Positions 35,010 to 43,393 of a DNA stretch of 60,053 bases are shown here, piece by piece. The first letter of the stretch is position 1; the number at the start of each line of letters is the position of its first letter. This DNA is from Paenibacillus xylanivorans. GTDB taxonomy: Bacteria; Bacillota; Bacilli; Paenibacillales; Paenibacillaceae. Under the pieces are notes generated by a model. It made no database searches, was not told the DNA's origin, and saw only the letters and a program-made list of their open reading frames with translations. Made by a program: the position numbers and the translations under genes. The DNA is taken from assembly GCF_001280595.1 (NCBI RefSeq), contig NZ_LITU01000075.1:207517-267569 (forward strand), in the 5' to 3' direction.

Positions 35010-36116
35010 ATGTCTACATTGGTAACACCGTTCACAGACAAAAGAATGGCTGAAATCGTTGAGAAAGTGCAGAACGGCGTAAGGCTGACCGTAGAAGACG
35101 GCGTTTATCTGTATGAATCGGATGATCTGCTGACTTTGGGCCAACTGGCCAATGAGGCCAACCTGCGTAAGAATGGCAAGAAAGTTTATTTTATTGAAAA
35201 CATGAGCCTTTATTTTACCAACGTATGCGAAGCCCACTGTGCTTTCTGTAACTTCCGCAAAGATCAGGGCGAAGATGGCTCCTACACGTTGTCCGGTCAG
35301 GAAATGATTGATTACGTGGAACAGCATATTCATCCAGGCGTACGTGAGTTCCATATTGTAGGCGGACATAATAACCATGTTCCTTTTCAATATTATGTCG
35401 ATTCCTTGCGTGCTTTAAACGAGAAATATCCGGACGTTACGCTGAAAGCCTACACAGCAGCCGAGATTGATTTCTTTACCCGCATCAGCGGACTGAGCAT
35501 CAAGGAAGTATTACAGGAGCTGCAAAAAGCAGGTCTGAAATCACTGACTGGTGGCGGCGCTGAGATCTTGTCCGATGAATACCGCAAAAAAATGCGTGTA
35601 AACAAAGCGAACGTTGACCGCTATCTGGAAGTGCACCGCACTGCTCATAATTTGGGCATGCGTACCCATACAACGATGCTTTATGGATCCATTGAGTCCT
35701 ATGAGGACCGTGTGAACCATATGGTACAAATTCGCGAGCTTCAGGATGAGACGAACGGATTCATGGTCTTTATCCCGCTATCCATGCAGCCGAAAAGCAA
35801 AAACGCGAGTATCATGCGTCGTAACTCCGCTTACGAAGATCTCAAAACGATTGCGATCAGCCGTCTGATGCTGGATAACATCGATCATATCAAAGCCTAC
35901 TTCATCAACATCGGTCCACAGTTGACTCAAGTCGCCCTTGGATTCGGTGCTTCGGATGCACACGGCACGATCGTTCGCGAACGGATTAGTCATGCAGCAG
36001 GCGCACTAACACCTGAAGGCCTCACCCGAAAAGAGCTTATATGGTTAATTAAGGGTGCTGGACGCATTCCTGTGGAACGCGATACGTTCTACAATGAAAT
36101 TCAAGTGTACGAGTAG
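35010..36116 (+). CDS. mqnE: Aminodeoxyfutalosine synthase MqnE
   Basis: This 368-residue radical-SAM enzyme joins the enolpyruvyl product of MqnA to the radical chemistry that makes aminodeoxyfutalosine, in the futalosine route to menaquinone. The Fe-S cluster motif CEAHCAFC gives C73, C77 and C80. The barrel follows, with HIVGGHNNHVPFQYY and a C-terminal GFGASDAHGTIVRERISHAAG. An AGGAGG site precedes the ATG. Other mqn genes are not in the window. Its product pathway supplies the quinone used by the two NADH dehydrogenases encoded nearby. Confidence 0.95.
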   Translation: MSTLVTPFTDKRMAEIVEKVQNGVRLTVEDGVYLYESDDLLTLGQLANEANLRKNGKKVYFIENMSLYFTNVCEAHCAFCNFRKDQGEDGSYTLSGQEMIDYVEQHIHPGVREFHIVGGHNNHVPFQYYVDSLRALNEKYPDVTLKAYTAAEIDFFTRISGLSIKEVLQELQKAGLKSLTGGGAEILSDEYRKKMRVNKANVDRYLEVHRTAHNLGMRTHTTMLYGSIESYEDRVNHMVQIRELQDETNGFMVFIPLSMQPKSKNASIMRRNSAYEDLKTIAISRLMLDNIDHIKAYFINIGPQLTQVALGFGASDAHGTIVRERISHAAGALTPEGLTRKELIWLIKGAGRIPVERDTFYNEIQVYE

Positions 36117-36251
36117 CATGTAACAAGAGCATCACTCCAGCAGTCGACTTTCAAGCTACCCGGGGAGCCGTTTGGAATGGAGGGGTGCGAATTGCTGGAG
36201 CATATCCGTAATTTTAAATTCCTATTTTCAATCATTTCAAATAAAAAACAA

Positions 36252-36284
36252 AAGGAGCAGCTATGTTATTGCATAGCTGCTCCA
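36252..36284. promoter_or_regulatory. Perfect hairpin upstream of the YutJ-like gene
   Basis: GGAGCAGCTATG and CATAGCTGCTCC pair perfectly with a 6-nt loop. On the plus strand the left arm contains an AAAGGAG site and an ATG (36263) in frame with the downstream gene. On the minus strand the stem is followed by TTTTGTTTTTT, as in a terminator. Confidence 0.6.
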
Positions 36285-36334
36285 CAGGTTACAGCCCCGT
36301 TCACACGGGACTGATGCAGAAAGGAAGCCGAGTC

Positions 36335-37396
36335 ATGAAAAATTTCGTCATTCTCGGAGGCGGCTATGGTGGCCTCACGATTATCAAGGAACTTTTGGAA
36401 GGAAAAATCCCGTCAGATACACAAATCGTGTTGGTGGACCGGAGCCCATTCCAAGGATTGAAGACAGAATATTACGCACTCGCAGCAGGGACCGTATCCG
36501 ACTATGACCTGCGCATCCAATTTCCAGTGAGCGACAAAGTCACTTACCGTTACGGAGAAGTAACTTCGATTGACCTGGAACAGCGTCAGATTGAATTTGA
36601 AGGCCAGGACCCGCTGGAATATGACAAGCTCGTGATTGGACTTGGATGTACAGACCGGTTCCACAATACGCCGGGAGCCGAGGAATACAGCTGTACCATT
36701 CAAAGCTTCAGCAAAACACGGGAAACCTACCTTCGTCTTAACGAGGTTAAAGCTTATGGTAACGTGCATATCGTCGGTGGTGGATTGAGCGGCGTCGAGA
36801 TAGCTGCAGAGCTTCGTGAGAGCAGACCCGATCTGAACATCAGCATCCTGGACCGTGGTGAACGTGTATTATCCGCTTTCCCGCAGCGCTTGTCCGCTTA
36901 TGTTCATGAATGGTTCAGCGAACATCAGGTCGAGACACGCGGGCATATCGCTATTTCCCGACTTGAACCGAATGCCATTTTCAACCGGGATGAAGAAATT
37001 CAAACGGATGCGGTAGTCTGGACTGCCGGAATTCAGCCCGTAAAAGTTGTACAGGATCTCGATGTGACCAAGGACCCTCAAGGTCGTGTCGTACTGAACG
37101 AATATTATCAAATTCCGGAATATACCGATGTCTATGTTGTAGGTGACTGCGCCAGCGTGCCTTATGCACCAAGCGGTCAGGCTGCCGAAGTACAGGGCGA
37201 ACAAATCGCTCATATTCAGCATGCCCTCTGGAAAGGCGAAAAGCCCAATCCGCAGCCACTCAAGCTTCGTGGCACACTCGGTGCACTTGGCAAGAAGGCT
37301 GGATTTGGGCTGATGGGCAAAACGTCCATGATGGGACGTGTGCCACGTATTTTAAAAAGCGGCGTGCTCTGGATGTCCAAGCGTCATCTCGGTTAA
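36335..37396 (+). CDS. NADH dehydrogenase-like flavoprotein (YutJ-like)
   Basis: This 353-residue flavoprotein of the type II NADH dehydrogenase family has the FAD motif FVILGGGYGGLTIIKELL, the second dinucleotide motif VHIVGGGLSGVEIAAELRE (about 150), and YVVGDCASVPYAPSGQAAE near the C terminus. I chose the ATG at 36335 (AAAGGAAG upstream). An in-frame ATG at 36263 inside a hairpin also has a ribosome site and would add 24 residues. Its stop overlaps the convergent YuzB gene by 4 nt. It is a second NDH-2-like enzyme, distinct from the one at 22 kb; electron acceptor unproved. Confidence 0.9.
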   Translation: MKNFVILGGGYGGLTIIKELLEGKIPSDTQIVLVDRSPFQGLKTEYYALAAGTVSDYDLRIQFPVSDKVTYRYGEVTSIDLEQRQIEFEGQDPLEYDKLVIGLGCTDRFHNTPGAEEYSCTIQSFSKTRETYLRLNEVKAYGNVHIVGGGLSGVEIAAELRESRPDLNISILDRGERVLSAFPQRLSAYVHEWFSEHQVETRGHIAISRLEPNAIFNRDEEIQTDAVVWTAGIQPVKVVQDLDVTKDPQGRVVLNEYYQIPEYTDVYVVGDCASVPYAPSGQAAEVQGEQIAHIQHALWKGEKPNPQPLKLRGTLGALGKKAGFGLMGKTSMMGRVPRILKSGVLWMSKRHLG

Positions 37397-37647
37397 TCGA
37401 GATCCAGCTCGCTCCAGGCATCGGCTTCAGCAATTTTGGCCAAGATGGCGTTATATAAATCCTCCACTTTGTCGGTAATGACTAACTCGCCATTCACCAG
37501 TGCAAATGGAGTCATATAACATTGGCCGCAGTTGCTGAGGCAGCCGTATTCTATCACATCATAGTCTGGATTTTCTTCCAGTTGATCCATGACTTCATCT
37601 GTGCCAAAATGCATATTATTGGCACAAAATTCAATAATCGGTCTCAT
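37393..37647 (-). CDS. DUF1450 protein (YuzB-like)
   Basis: This is an 84-residue protein of the YuzB/DUF1450 family. The conserved Cys cluster CLSNCGQCYMTPFALVNGE and the N-terminal PIIEFCANNMHFG suggest an Fe-S or thiol protein related to thioredoxin-like ferredoxins. The acidic C terminus is WSELDLD. It overlaps the convergent YutJ-like gene by 4 nt and diverges from the NifU-like gene 81 nt away, a conserved arrangement in Bacilli. The biochemical role is not known. Confidence 0.88.
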   Translation of the reverse strand: MRPIIEFCANNMHFGTDEVMDQLEENPDYDVIEYGCLSNCGQCYMTPFALVNGELVITDKVEDLYNAILAKIAEADAWSELDLD

Positions 37648-37727
37648 GTAGGTTCACCTGCTTTGTTTGACCATTTTAATTTATGGCCATTTGTAATATA
37701 ATATAGTGAGGAAAGGAGTTGAAAAAA

Positions 37728-37973
37728 ATGAGCGAAAACGCACAAAGCACCATGTATGATGAGGTATCTGATGTGCTTGACAAACTTCGTCCGTTCCTGC
37801 AACGCGATGGCGGTGACGTGGAACTGGTCGACGTGGAGGACGGCATTATTAAGCTGAAACTGGTCGGTGCCTGCGGCAGTTGCCCAAGCTCCACCATTAC
37901 CTTAAAAGCCGGGATTGAACGCGCCCTTCTCGAAGAAGTTGAGGGTGTACAAGAAGTCGTACAAGTATTCTAA
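37728..37973 (+). CDS. NifU-like Fe-S scaffold (YutI-like)
   Basis: This 81-residue protein is the NifU C-terminal-domain type, an iron-sulfur cluster scaffold or carrier. The motif LRPFLQRDGGDVELVDVEDG is followed by the cluster-binding GACGSCPSSTITLK (CxxC). The ATG at 37728 lies 9 nt after GGAG; a TTG at 37719 is in frame but overlaps the spacer. It is a single gene with its own terminator, beside YuzB and near the HesB-like carrier. Confidence 0.93.
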   Translation: MSENAQSTMYDEVSDVLDKLRPFLQRDGGDVELVDVEDGIIKLKLVGACGSCPSSTITLKAGIERALLEEVEGVQEVVQVF

Positions 37974-37995
37974 TCAATCCTTCACGAAATAAACC

Positions 37996-38035
37996 TCAAG
38001 AGCCTTTCGCTTCGCATGAAGCGGAGGGCTCTTTT
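37996..38035 (+). terminator. Terminator of the NifU-like gene
   Basis: AAGAGCCTTTCGCTTC pairs with GAAGCGGAGGGCTCTT, followed by TTTT. Confidence 0.85.
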
Positions 38036-38114
38036 TTGTGCAAATGAAGAAAGCCTTTTTTTCACTTCCCCTGCCCTCTCTCCACATTGCATTTCATTTC
38101 AAGATAAACCCGCA

Positions 38115-38894
38115 TTATACATCCTCACGCTGTATGTTGGGACGAATCGGATCAAGTCCTCCAGATACATCCATAATGTTGCCTGTTATAAAATCAGAAT
38201 GATCGAGACATAGATAGGTGATCACTCGCGCAATATCTTCACCACTTCCGGGACGTCCTCTTGGGGTTTCCTCGTCGGTTATGCCTGCCATCTCATCAAT
38301 CGTTTTTTCTTTGTTGGCACCGCGAATATCACCTGGACATACCATATTAACCGTAATGCCGTAGGGAGCTTCCTCCACAGCAAGTGTCTTTGTAAATGAA
38401 ACCAGACCTACCTTGGCAGCAGCATACACCGCCCGATGAGGCCATGACCTCGCTTCTCCCGCATGACTGAAGCCAAAATGTATAATTCGTCCCCAATGCT
38501 TGCGCCGCATTTCTGGCAATACCCGCTGATCCAGCAGCATCGGTCCAAGCAGGTTTCCTTGCACAAGCATCTGAACCTCATCTTCCGAATACTCGGCAAA
38601 CAGTCGACGTTCACGGACAAAAGGACCCGCATTGTTCACCAGAATATCAATGCTGCCCAGTTTCTCTTCGACCTGAGCAACGAGCATGGTGATCTCTTCT
38701 GTCTTGGAAATATCGGCCTGGACGGCAATACAACGCACACCCTTGGCGACGATCTGAGCCTCTAACGCCTCAGCTTCCGTACGGCTATGTACGTAATTCA
38801 GAGCAATATGGCAACCCTGATCCGCCAGACTGAGGGCCGTCATTTTACCAAGACCTTTGGCACTTCCCGTTATGAGGGCAATCTTTCCCTTCAC
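38115..38894 (-). CDS. Short-chain dehydrogenase/reductase
   Basis: This is a classical SDR of about 259 residues. It has the cofactor motif ALITGSAKGLGKMTA, NNAG in DILVNNAGPFV, and the active-site YAAAK (AVYAAAKVGLVSFTKT) with an upstream Ser in HFGFSHAG. The start is uncertain: GTG at 38894 has AGGGGG at good spacing, and ATG at 38900 two codons earlier is also possible. Longer readings to 38975 lack a site. Substrate unknown; the fold is close to 3-oxoacyl-ACP reductases. It is a single gene. Confidence 0.88.
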   Translation of the reverse strand: MKGKIALITGSAKGLGKMTALSLADQGCHIALNYVHSRTEAEALEAQIVAKGVRCIAVQADISKTEEITMLVAQVEEKLGSIDILVNNAGPFVRERRLFAEYSEDEVQMLVQGNLLGPMLLDQRVLPEMRRKHWGRIIHFGFSHAGEARSWPHRAVYAAAKVGLVSFTKTLAVEEAPYGITVNMVCPGDIRGANKEKTIDEMAGITDEETPRGRPGSGEDIARVITYLCLDHSDFITGNIMDVSGGLDPIRPNIQREDV

Positions 38895-39218
38895 GTTCAT
38901 CCCCCTCTTCAAAGAGCAGTCACTCATCCAGTATAAAAGATTTATCATCCCCCCACAACTCGCGTTTCCCACCAATCTGTACCATTTGCAAAAAAGTGTA
39001 AATTAAGGACTAAATACTTATCTTTCAAACAACTGAAATAAATTGAATTAGGTCTTTAGTAGGAAAATTAACCCTTAATCACCATATTTCCCTTGTCTGG
39101 TTCGGATGCCTATGGTAATGTCGATAAGTCTTTATTTTCTTATGAATATAACGACACAATACATATGTTCATGTAAATGACAACATTGCATGACACCTTC
39201 GAAAGGAATATAGCGTAA
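38895..39218. other. Divergent intergenic region
   Basis: This region is A/T-rich, with no gene or clear hairpin. It must hold the promoters of the SDR gene (-) and the DUF2167 gene (+). Confidence 0.5.
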
Positions 39219-40217
39219 ATGAAAAGATGGTTAGCCTCTCTATTCGCAATTTTGCTTATTGCCTCATTTCAAGCTCCATTCTCAACCACAGCATCTGCAG
39301 AAAGTGAAAGCAATAGTTCCACCGAAGATTATCAATGGATTGATGGACCTTCAAATGTAGTACTTGATAACAAAGCAACATTAACCGTAGCTGAAAATCT
39401 CTCCTATCTCGATGCAGCTAACACCCAAAGGTTTCTGGAGGATACGGACTCCTTCCCCAATGGAACGGAAATTGGAAGTATCTATGGAGCCGGCGAAAAC
39501 TCCAACTGGTATGTTATCTTTGAATATAACGATACCGGCCATGTCGATGACAGTGAGAAAGACGATCTGGACGCGGATGAACTGCTTGATAGCTACAAAA
39601 GAGGTACAGAAGAGCAAAATGAGAAAACTACACCCGAAAACCAGCTGTTTATTACCGGATGGGAGATTGAGCCCGCCTATGAAAGCACCAAGCATCAATT
39701 GATCTATTCTCTTGGTCTTGAGGATGCAGAGCGGGAAAAACTAGTCAATTACAATGTGAACGTACTCACCCGCGAAGGATATATCGGAGTTATCCTCGTT
39801 ACGGATAGTGCCAATTTTGAAGAAAATCGTACACAGTTTGAAAGCTCCGTACTTAACCAACTCAACGTGATCAAAGGAAACACCTATGAAGAGTTTGATG
39901 CATCCGTAGACAAAAAATCAGAACTTGGCCTGACCAGTCTTATTTTGGGCGGTGCTGGTGTAGCTGTAGCCAAGAAAGTCGGATTATTGCTTTTGCTTAA
40001 AAAAGGATGGTTTGTCATCGTTGCCGCCATTGTTGGCGCTTTTGGATGGATTCGCCGCAAGCTGACTGGCCGCAAAAAGAATGCTGACCCAGGAGATCAG
40101 AACCCGCTATCTCCTGCTGAGGAAGCTTACCAACAGCATGCTGCCGGACAGGAGTCCGCAGATTCTGACAGCTACCAGACAGATGGACGTTCAGATACTG
40201 ATCCGCATAAACGATAA
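39219..40217 (+). CDS. DUF2167 membrane protein
   Basis: This is a 332-residue protein of the DUF2167 family. It has a signal peptide (about 1-27, ending TTASA), an extracytoplasmic domain with FEYNDTGHVDDSEKDDLDAD and FITGWEIEPAYESTKHQLIY, and a membrane helix near 240-275. A basic (RRKLTGRKK) then polar tail follows. The domain order matches the family. Function is not established; membership in envelope-stress regulons is reported for some relatives. An AAAGGAA site precedes the ATG. It is a single gene with a strong terminator. Confidence 0.88.
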   Translation: MKRWLASLFAILLIASFQAPFSTTASAESESNSSTEDYQWIDGPSNVVLDNKATLTVAENLSYLDAANTQRFLEDTDSFPNGTEIGSIYGAGENSNWYVIFEYNDTGHVDDSEKDDLDADELLDSYKRGTEEQNEKTTPENQLFITGWEIEPAYESTKHQLIYSLGLEDAEREKLVNYNVNVLTREGYIGVILVTDSANFEENRTQFESSVLNQLNVIKGNTYEEFDASVDKKSELGLTSLILGGAGVAVAKKVGLLLLLKKGWFVIVAAIVGAFGWIRRKLTGRKKNADPGDQNPLSPAEEAYQQHAAGQESADSDSYQTDGRSDTDPHKR

Positions 40218-40279
40218 AGCTAATAAAGTAAAGTACTTAAATTGCTATTACATCGAAGCGCTTAACATGACGTACAAAA

Positions 40280-40322
40280 CAAAAAGCCCTGCATTCTCTA
40301 AAAAGAGAATGCAGGGCTTTTT
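40280..40322. terminator. Strong bidirectional terminator
   Basis: AAAAGCCCTGCATTCTCT and AGAGAATGCAGGGCTTTT form a near-perfect 18-bp stem between the convergent DUF2167 gene and metQ. Confidence 0.9.
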
Positions 40323-40383
40323 TAGTAGCTCTATAAGAAATGGAGCCGGGTATTACAATTAATCTTCAGCTTAATTGTTTAGC

Positions 40384-41220
40384 TTAAAACGCAGGTTCTA
40401 CAGCACCTTGATAACGTTCTTTGATGAACGTTTTAACCTCTTCGGAATGCAGGGCTGCAGCCAGTTTCTGGATGGCATCTGCATCTTTGTTATCTTCACG
40501 GGATACGAGGATGTTTGCATAAGGGTTACCTTGCAAGTCCTCGATCAGCAGCGCATCCTTCTCTGGGTTCAGATTCGCTTCCAGCGCGTAGTTGGCATTG
40601 ATGAATACCAGGTCTGCTTCATCCAATTGACGAGGCATCATGGCTGCATCCAGCTCGATGATATTCAGGTTTTTCGGATTAGCTGTAATATCCTGAATCG
40701 TAGAAGTGATATTTGTGTTGTCTTTCAGCGTGATAAGTCCTTCTTTTGCAAGCAACAACAGTCCACGACCGCCGTTGGATGGGTCATTAGGAATGGCTAC
40801 TTTTGCGCCGTCTTTCAACTCATCCAATGATTTGATTTTTTTGGAATAGCCAGCAAATGGTTCAACATGCACAGGTGTTACAGCAACGAGGTGGAAACCA
40901 CGTTCTTTGTTCTCTGTATCCAGGTATGGCTGGTGTTGGAAAAAGTTCGCATCCAGTTGTTTATCTTCAAGCTGTTGGTTCGGTTGAACATAATCATTGA
41001 AAGTCACGATTTGCAAGCGAATGCCTTCTGCTTCGAGTTCAGGCTTGATGCTTTCCAAAATTTCAGCATGTGGTGTAGGCGATGCTCCCACTTTCAATTC
41101 GACGGTGCGCGGTGCGCCTCCGGCATTGTCTGCGCCGCTGTCGGAATCCTTGTTGTTTCCGCAAGCCGCAAGAACCGCAATCAGCATAATACTAAGTAGA
41201 GCAAAAGACCATTTTTTCAT
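40384..41220 (-). CDS. metQ: Methionine-binding lipoprotein MetQ
   Basis: This 278-residue NlpA-family lipoprotein is the methionine receptor of the MetNIQ importer. It has a signal peptide with lipobox VLAACGNN near residue 20, then VGASPTPHAEILE, a family signature. A GAGAAGGGG site sets the ATG at 41220; the longer reading has no support. It is the last gene of metN-metI-metQ and should be controlled by the SAM riboswitch at the head of the operon. Confidence 0.93.
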   Translation of the reverse strand: MKKWSFALLSIMLIAVLAACGNNKDSDSGADNAGGAPRTVELKVGASPTPHAEILESIKPELEAEGIRLQIVTFNDYVQPNQQLEDKQLDANFFQHQPYLDTENKERGFHLVAVTPVHVEPFAGYSKKIKSLDELKDGAKVAIPNDPSNGGRGLLLLAKEGLITLKDNTNITSTIQDITANPKNLNIIELDAAMMPRQLDEADLVFINANYALEANLNPEKDALLIEDLQGNPYANILVSREDNKDADAIQKLAAALHSEEVKTFIKERYQGAVEPAF

Positions 41221-41300
41221 GTGTAAAACCCCTTCTCCAATAAATTTTTTTTGCATTTTGCACCAAGTCGATACCGAATCAGGCAAATGCTATATATGTG

Positions 41301-41960
41301 TTATTTCCTGGTGAACCATTTAACCAAACGATCGCCAGCCATCTGAAGCACTTGCACCAGAATGATCATAAATACAACGGATATAATCATAATTTCATAC
41401 TGATAACGGAAGTATCCGTAGTTGATGGCCAATGTTCCCAGACCTCCACCACCAACCATCCCCGCCATCGCAGTGTAGGAAACGAGGGTAACGATTGTAA
41501 TGGTGGTCCCGGCTAACAGACCCGGCAATGCCTCTGGCAGAAGCACACGTCGTACAATCTGTCCGGTTGAAGCTCCCATCGCCTGTGCCGCTTCGATGAC
41601 GCCACGATCCACTTCACGCAGTGTAGTTTCCACCAGCCGCGCAAAGTAAGGAGCAGCGGCAATGACGAGCGGTGGTATAACCCCCAACACACCTGTTGCT
41701 GTACCAACCAATGAACGCGTAAATGGAATGAGTGCAACAATCAGAATGATAAATGGCACCGATCGCAAAATATTTACGATAAACGATAGTATAGTGTACA
41801 CCACTTGGGACTGAATCGAAGCCGACCTTGCTGTCATGAACAGCAATACGCCTAGTGGCAAACCAATGATTATCGTGAACAGTCCCGATGCTCCCAGGAT
41901 TTGCAGTGTTTCGATTGAAGCCTTACCTATTTCTTCCCAACGTACTGTTGAAAAATCCAT
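41301..41960 (-). CDS. metI: Methionine ABC transporter permease MetI
   Basis: This 219-residue permease has five membrane segments and the EAA loop EAAQAMGASTGQIVRRVLLP that contacts MetN. Its ATG directly follows the metN stop codon, which suggests coupling. The C-terminal motif GGGGLGTLAINYGYFRYQ is typical of MetI. Imports L-methionine together with MetN and MetQ. Confidence 0.95.
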   Translation of the reverse strand: MDFSTVRWEEIGKASIETLQILGASGLFTIIIGLPLGVLLFMTARSASIQSQVVYTILSFIVNILRSVPFIILIVALIPFTRSLVGTATGVLGVIPPLVIAAAPYFARLVETTLREVDRGVIEAAQAMGASTGQIVRRVLLPEALPGLLAGTTITIVTLVSYTAMAGMVGGGGLGTLAINYGYFRYQYEIMIISVVFMIILVQVLQMAGDRLVKWFTRK

Positions 41961-42995
41961 TTAACGAAGCACCTCCACATCAAGTCCCTGATCCATTAAC
42001 TCTTTAATGGTGAGATTAATCTCATCCGACTGCCCTTCAAAACGAACGGTCAGTTGTCCATAGGGAACTTGTTTGATTGTTGAAATGGTGCCTTGCAAAA
42101 TGGCGAAATCCACTCCTGTTTTACGAACCGTTCTGGACAAAATCGCCTCATATGTTTTATTGCCCAGGAAGGATATTTTCACAAGCTTAGAAGATCCGTC
42201 CGTCTGCAATGAGACATCTGCACTCGCCAGAGCAGTCTCTTCTAATGCAATTCCCACCTCATGGTCCCGCATCATAAAGTCACGCGTAATTGCATGCTGC
42301 GGCTTGAGGAATACTTCCGTCACCGGCCCTTGCTCCACGATACCTCCCTGATGGATAACGGCCACCTGATCACAGATATTCTGGATCACGTGCATCTCAT
42401 GGGTAATTAGAACAATCGTGAGGTTGTACTTTTCATTAATATCCAGCAATAACTTCAGAATCGAATCGGTGGTCTGGGGATCAAGTGCCGATGTGGCTTC
42501 ATCACACAGCAACACGTTCGGATCACTCGCGAGTGCTCTCGCAATACCTACCCTTTGTTTCTGTCCGCCTGACAGTTGGGCCGGATATTTATTGCTGTGG
42601 TCCTCCAGTCCAACCAATGCGAGCATTTCCTTCACTTTCCGATCCATTGCAGCCTTGGGAGTATTAACGAGCTTCAAAGGAAAAGCCACATTATCATAAA
42701 CCGTAGCTGAGGATAACAGATTAAAGTGTTGAAAAATCATGCCGATCTTACGCCGTTGTTGTTGCAAATCAATCTTATTGAGACTGGTTAGATTGATTCC
42801 ATCCACCCATACCTCGCCTGCCGTCGGGCGTTCGAGCAAATTGATACAACGGATCAATGTACTCTTGCCTGCACCGGAATGACCGATAACTCCGAATATT
42901 TCACCCTTGCGGATATTCAAATTTAAATCTGATAAGGCCGTCGTACTTTTTGAACCTTTACCGTACGTCTTGGTTAAACCTTTTAATTCAATCAA
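41961..42995 (-). CDS. metN: Methionine ABC transporter ATPase MetN
   Basis: This 344-residue ATPase has Walker A GHSGAGKST, signature LSGGQKQRVGIARAL and Walker B VLLCDEATSALD. A C-terminal NIL/ACT-type regulatory domain (about 270-344) binds methionine in relatives. The most likely start is TTG at 42995, 8 nt after GGAAGGAG, giving MIELKGLTKTYG; the longer reading from 43067 runs into the riboswitch terminator. First gene of metNIQ. Confidence 0.94.
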   Translation of the reverse strand: MIELKGLTKTYGKGSKSTTALSDLNLNIRKGEIFGVIGHSGAGKSTLIRCINLLERPTAGEVWVDGINLTSLNKIDLQQQRRKIGMIFQHFNLLSSATVYDNVAFPLKLVNTPKAAMDRKVKEMLALVGLEDHSNKYPAQLSGGQKQRVGIARALASDPNVLLCDEATSALDPQTTDSILKLLLDINEKYNLTIVLITHEMHVIQNICDQVAVIHQGGIVEQGPVTEVFLKPQHAITRDFMMRDHEVGIALEETALASADVSLQTDGSSKLVKISFLGNKTYEAILSRTVRKTGVDFAILQGTISTIKQVPYGQLTVRFEGQSDEINLTIKELMDQGLDVEVLR

Positions 42996-43067
42996 AATTA
43001 CTGCTCCTTCCCACTGCCTACATGTATCTTTACCCGAATGAAAGGAAAACTCCCCTTCAATGTACAA

Positions 43068-43105
43068 AAAAAGAGCCCCTTTTGCAGAAACAAAAAGGGC
43101 TCTTC
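43068..43105 (-). terminator. Riboswitch expression-platform terminator
   Basis: On the minus strand AAGAGCCCTTTTTG and CAAAAGGGGCTCTT form a stem followed by a T run, directly between the SAM-I aptamer and metN. Confidence 0.93.
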
Positions 43106-43109
43106 ACGT

Positions 43110-43266
43110 GAAAGATTATACCTTCTCATCTGCCAAAATTGTGCCTTGCACCATTTTGTAGGAATTAGCACCTAACATCTATAAAGAATGACACAGCTGT
43201 CATGCAGTTATAAATCGGTTGCCGGGCTTCATCGGGCCTGTCCCTCCGCCGCTCTCGATAAGAAAT
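43110..43266 (-). promoter_or_regulatory. SAM-I (S-box) riboswitch
   Basis: On the minus strand the leader shows the S-box core: CTTATCGAGAGCGGCGGAGG, GACAGGCCCGATGAAGCCCG, GGCAACC, GGTGCTAATTCC and GAAGGTATAA. These pair into the four-helix SAM aptamer, with P1 formed by TTAT and ATAA ends. With S-adenosylmethionine bound, the downstream terminator forms and metNIQ is switched off. Confidence 0.95.
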
Positions 43267-43344
43267 ATTTAATTTATAAGTTCAGTAGTTATAATAGGTT
43301 AATGTCATAAATGTTAATTCCATCTAACTGTCGATCAGGAACTC

Positions 43345-43373
43345 AGTATAATCCAAGTATTCCGATTTGTCAA
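43345..43373 (-). promoter_or_regulatory. SigA promoter of metNIQ
   Basis: TTGACA (43368-43373) and TATACT (43345-43350) are separated by exactly 17 nt on the minus strand, about 80 nt upstream of the aptamer. Confidence 0.85.
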
Positions 43374-43393
43374 AGGTAAATATTACAATCCGA

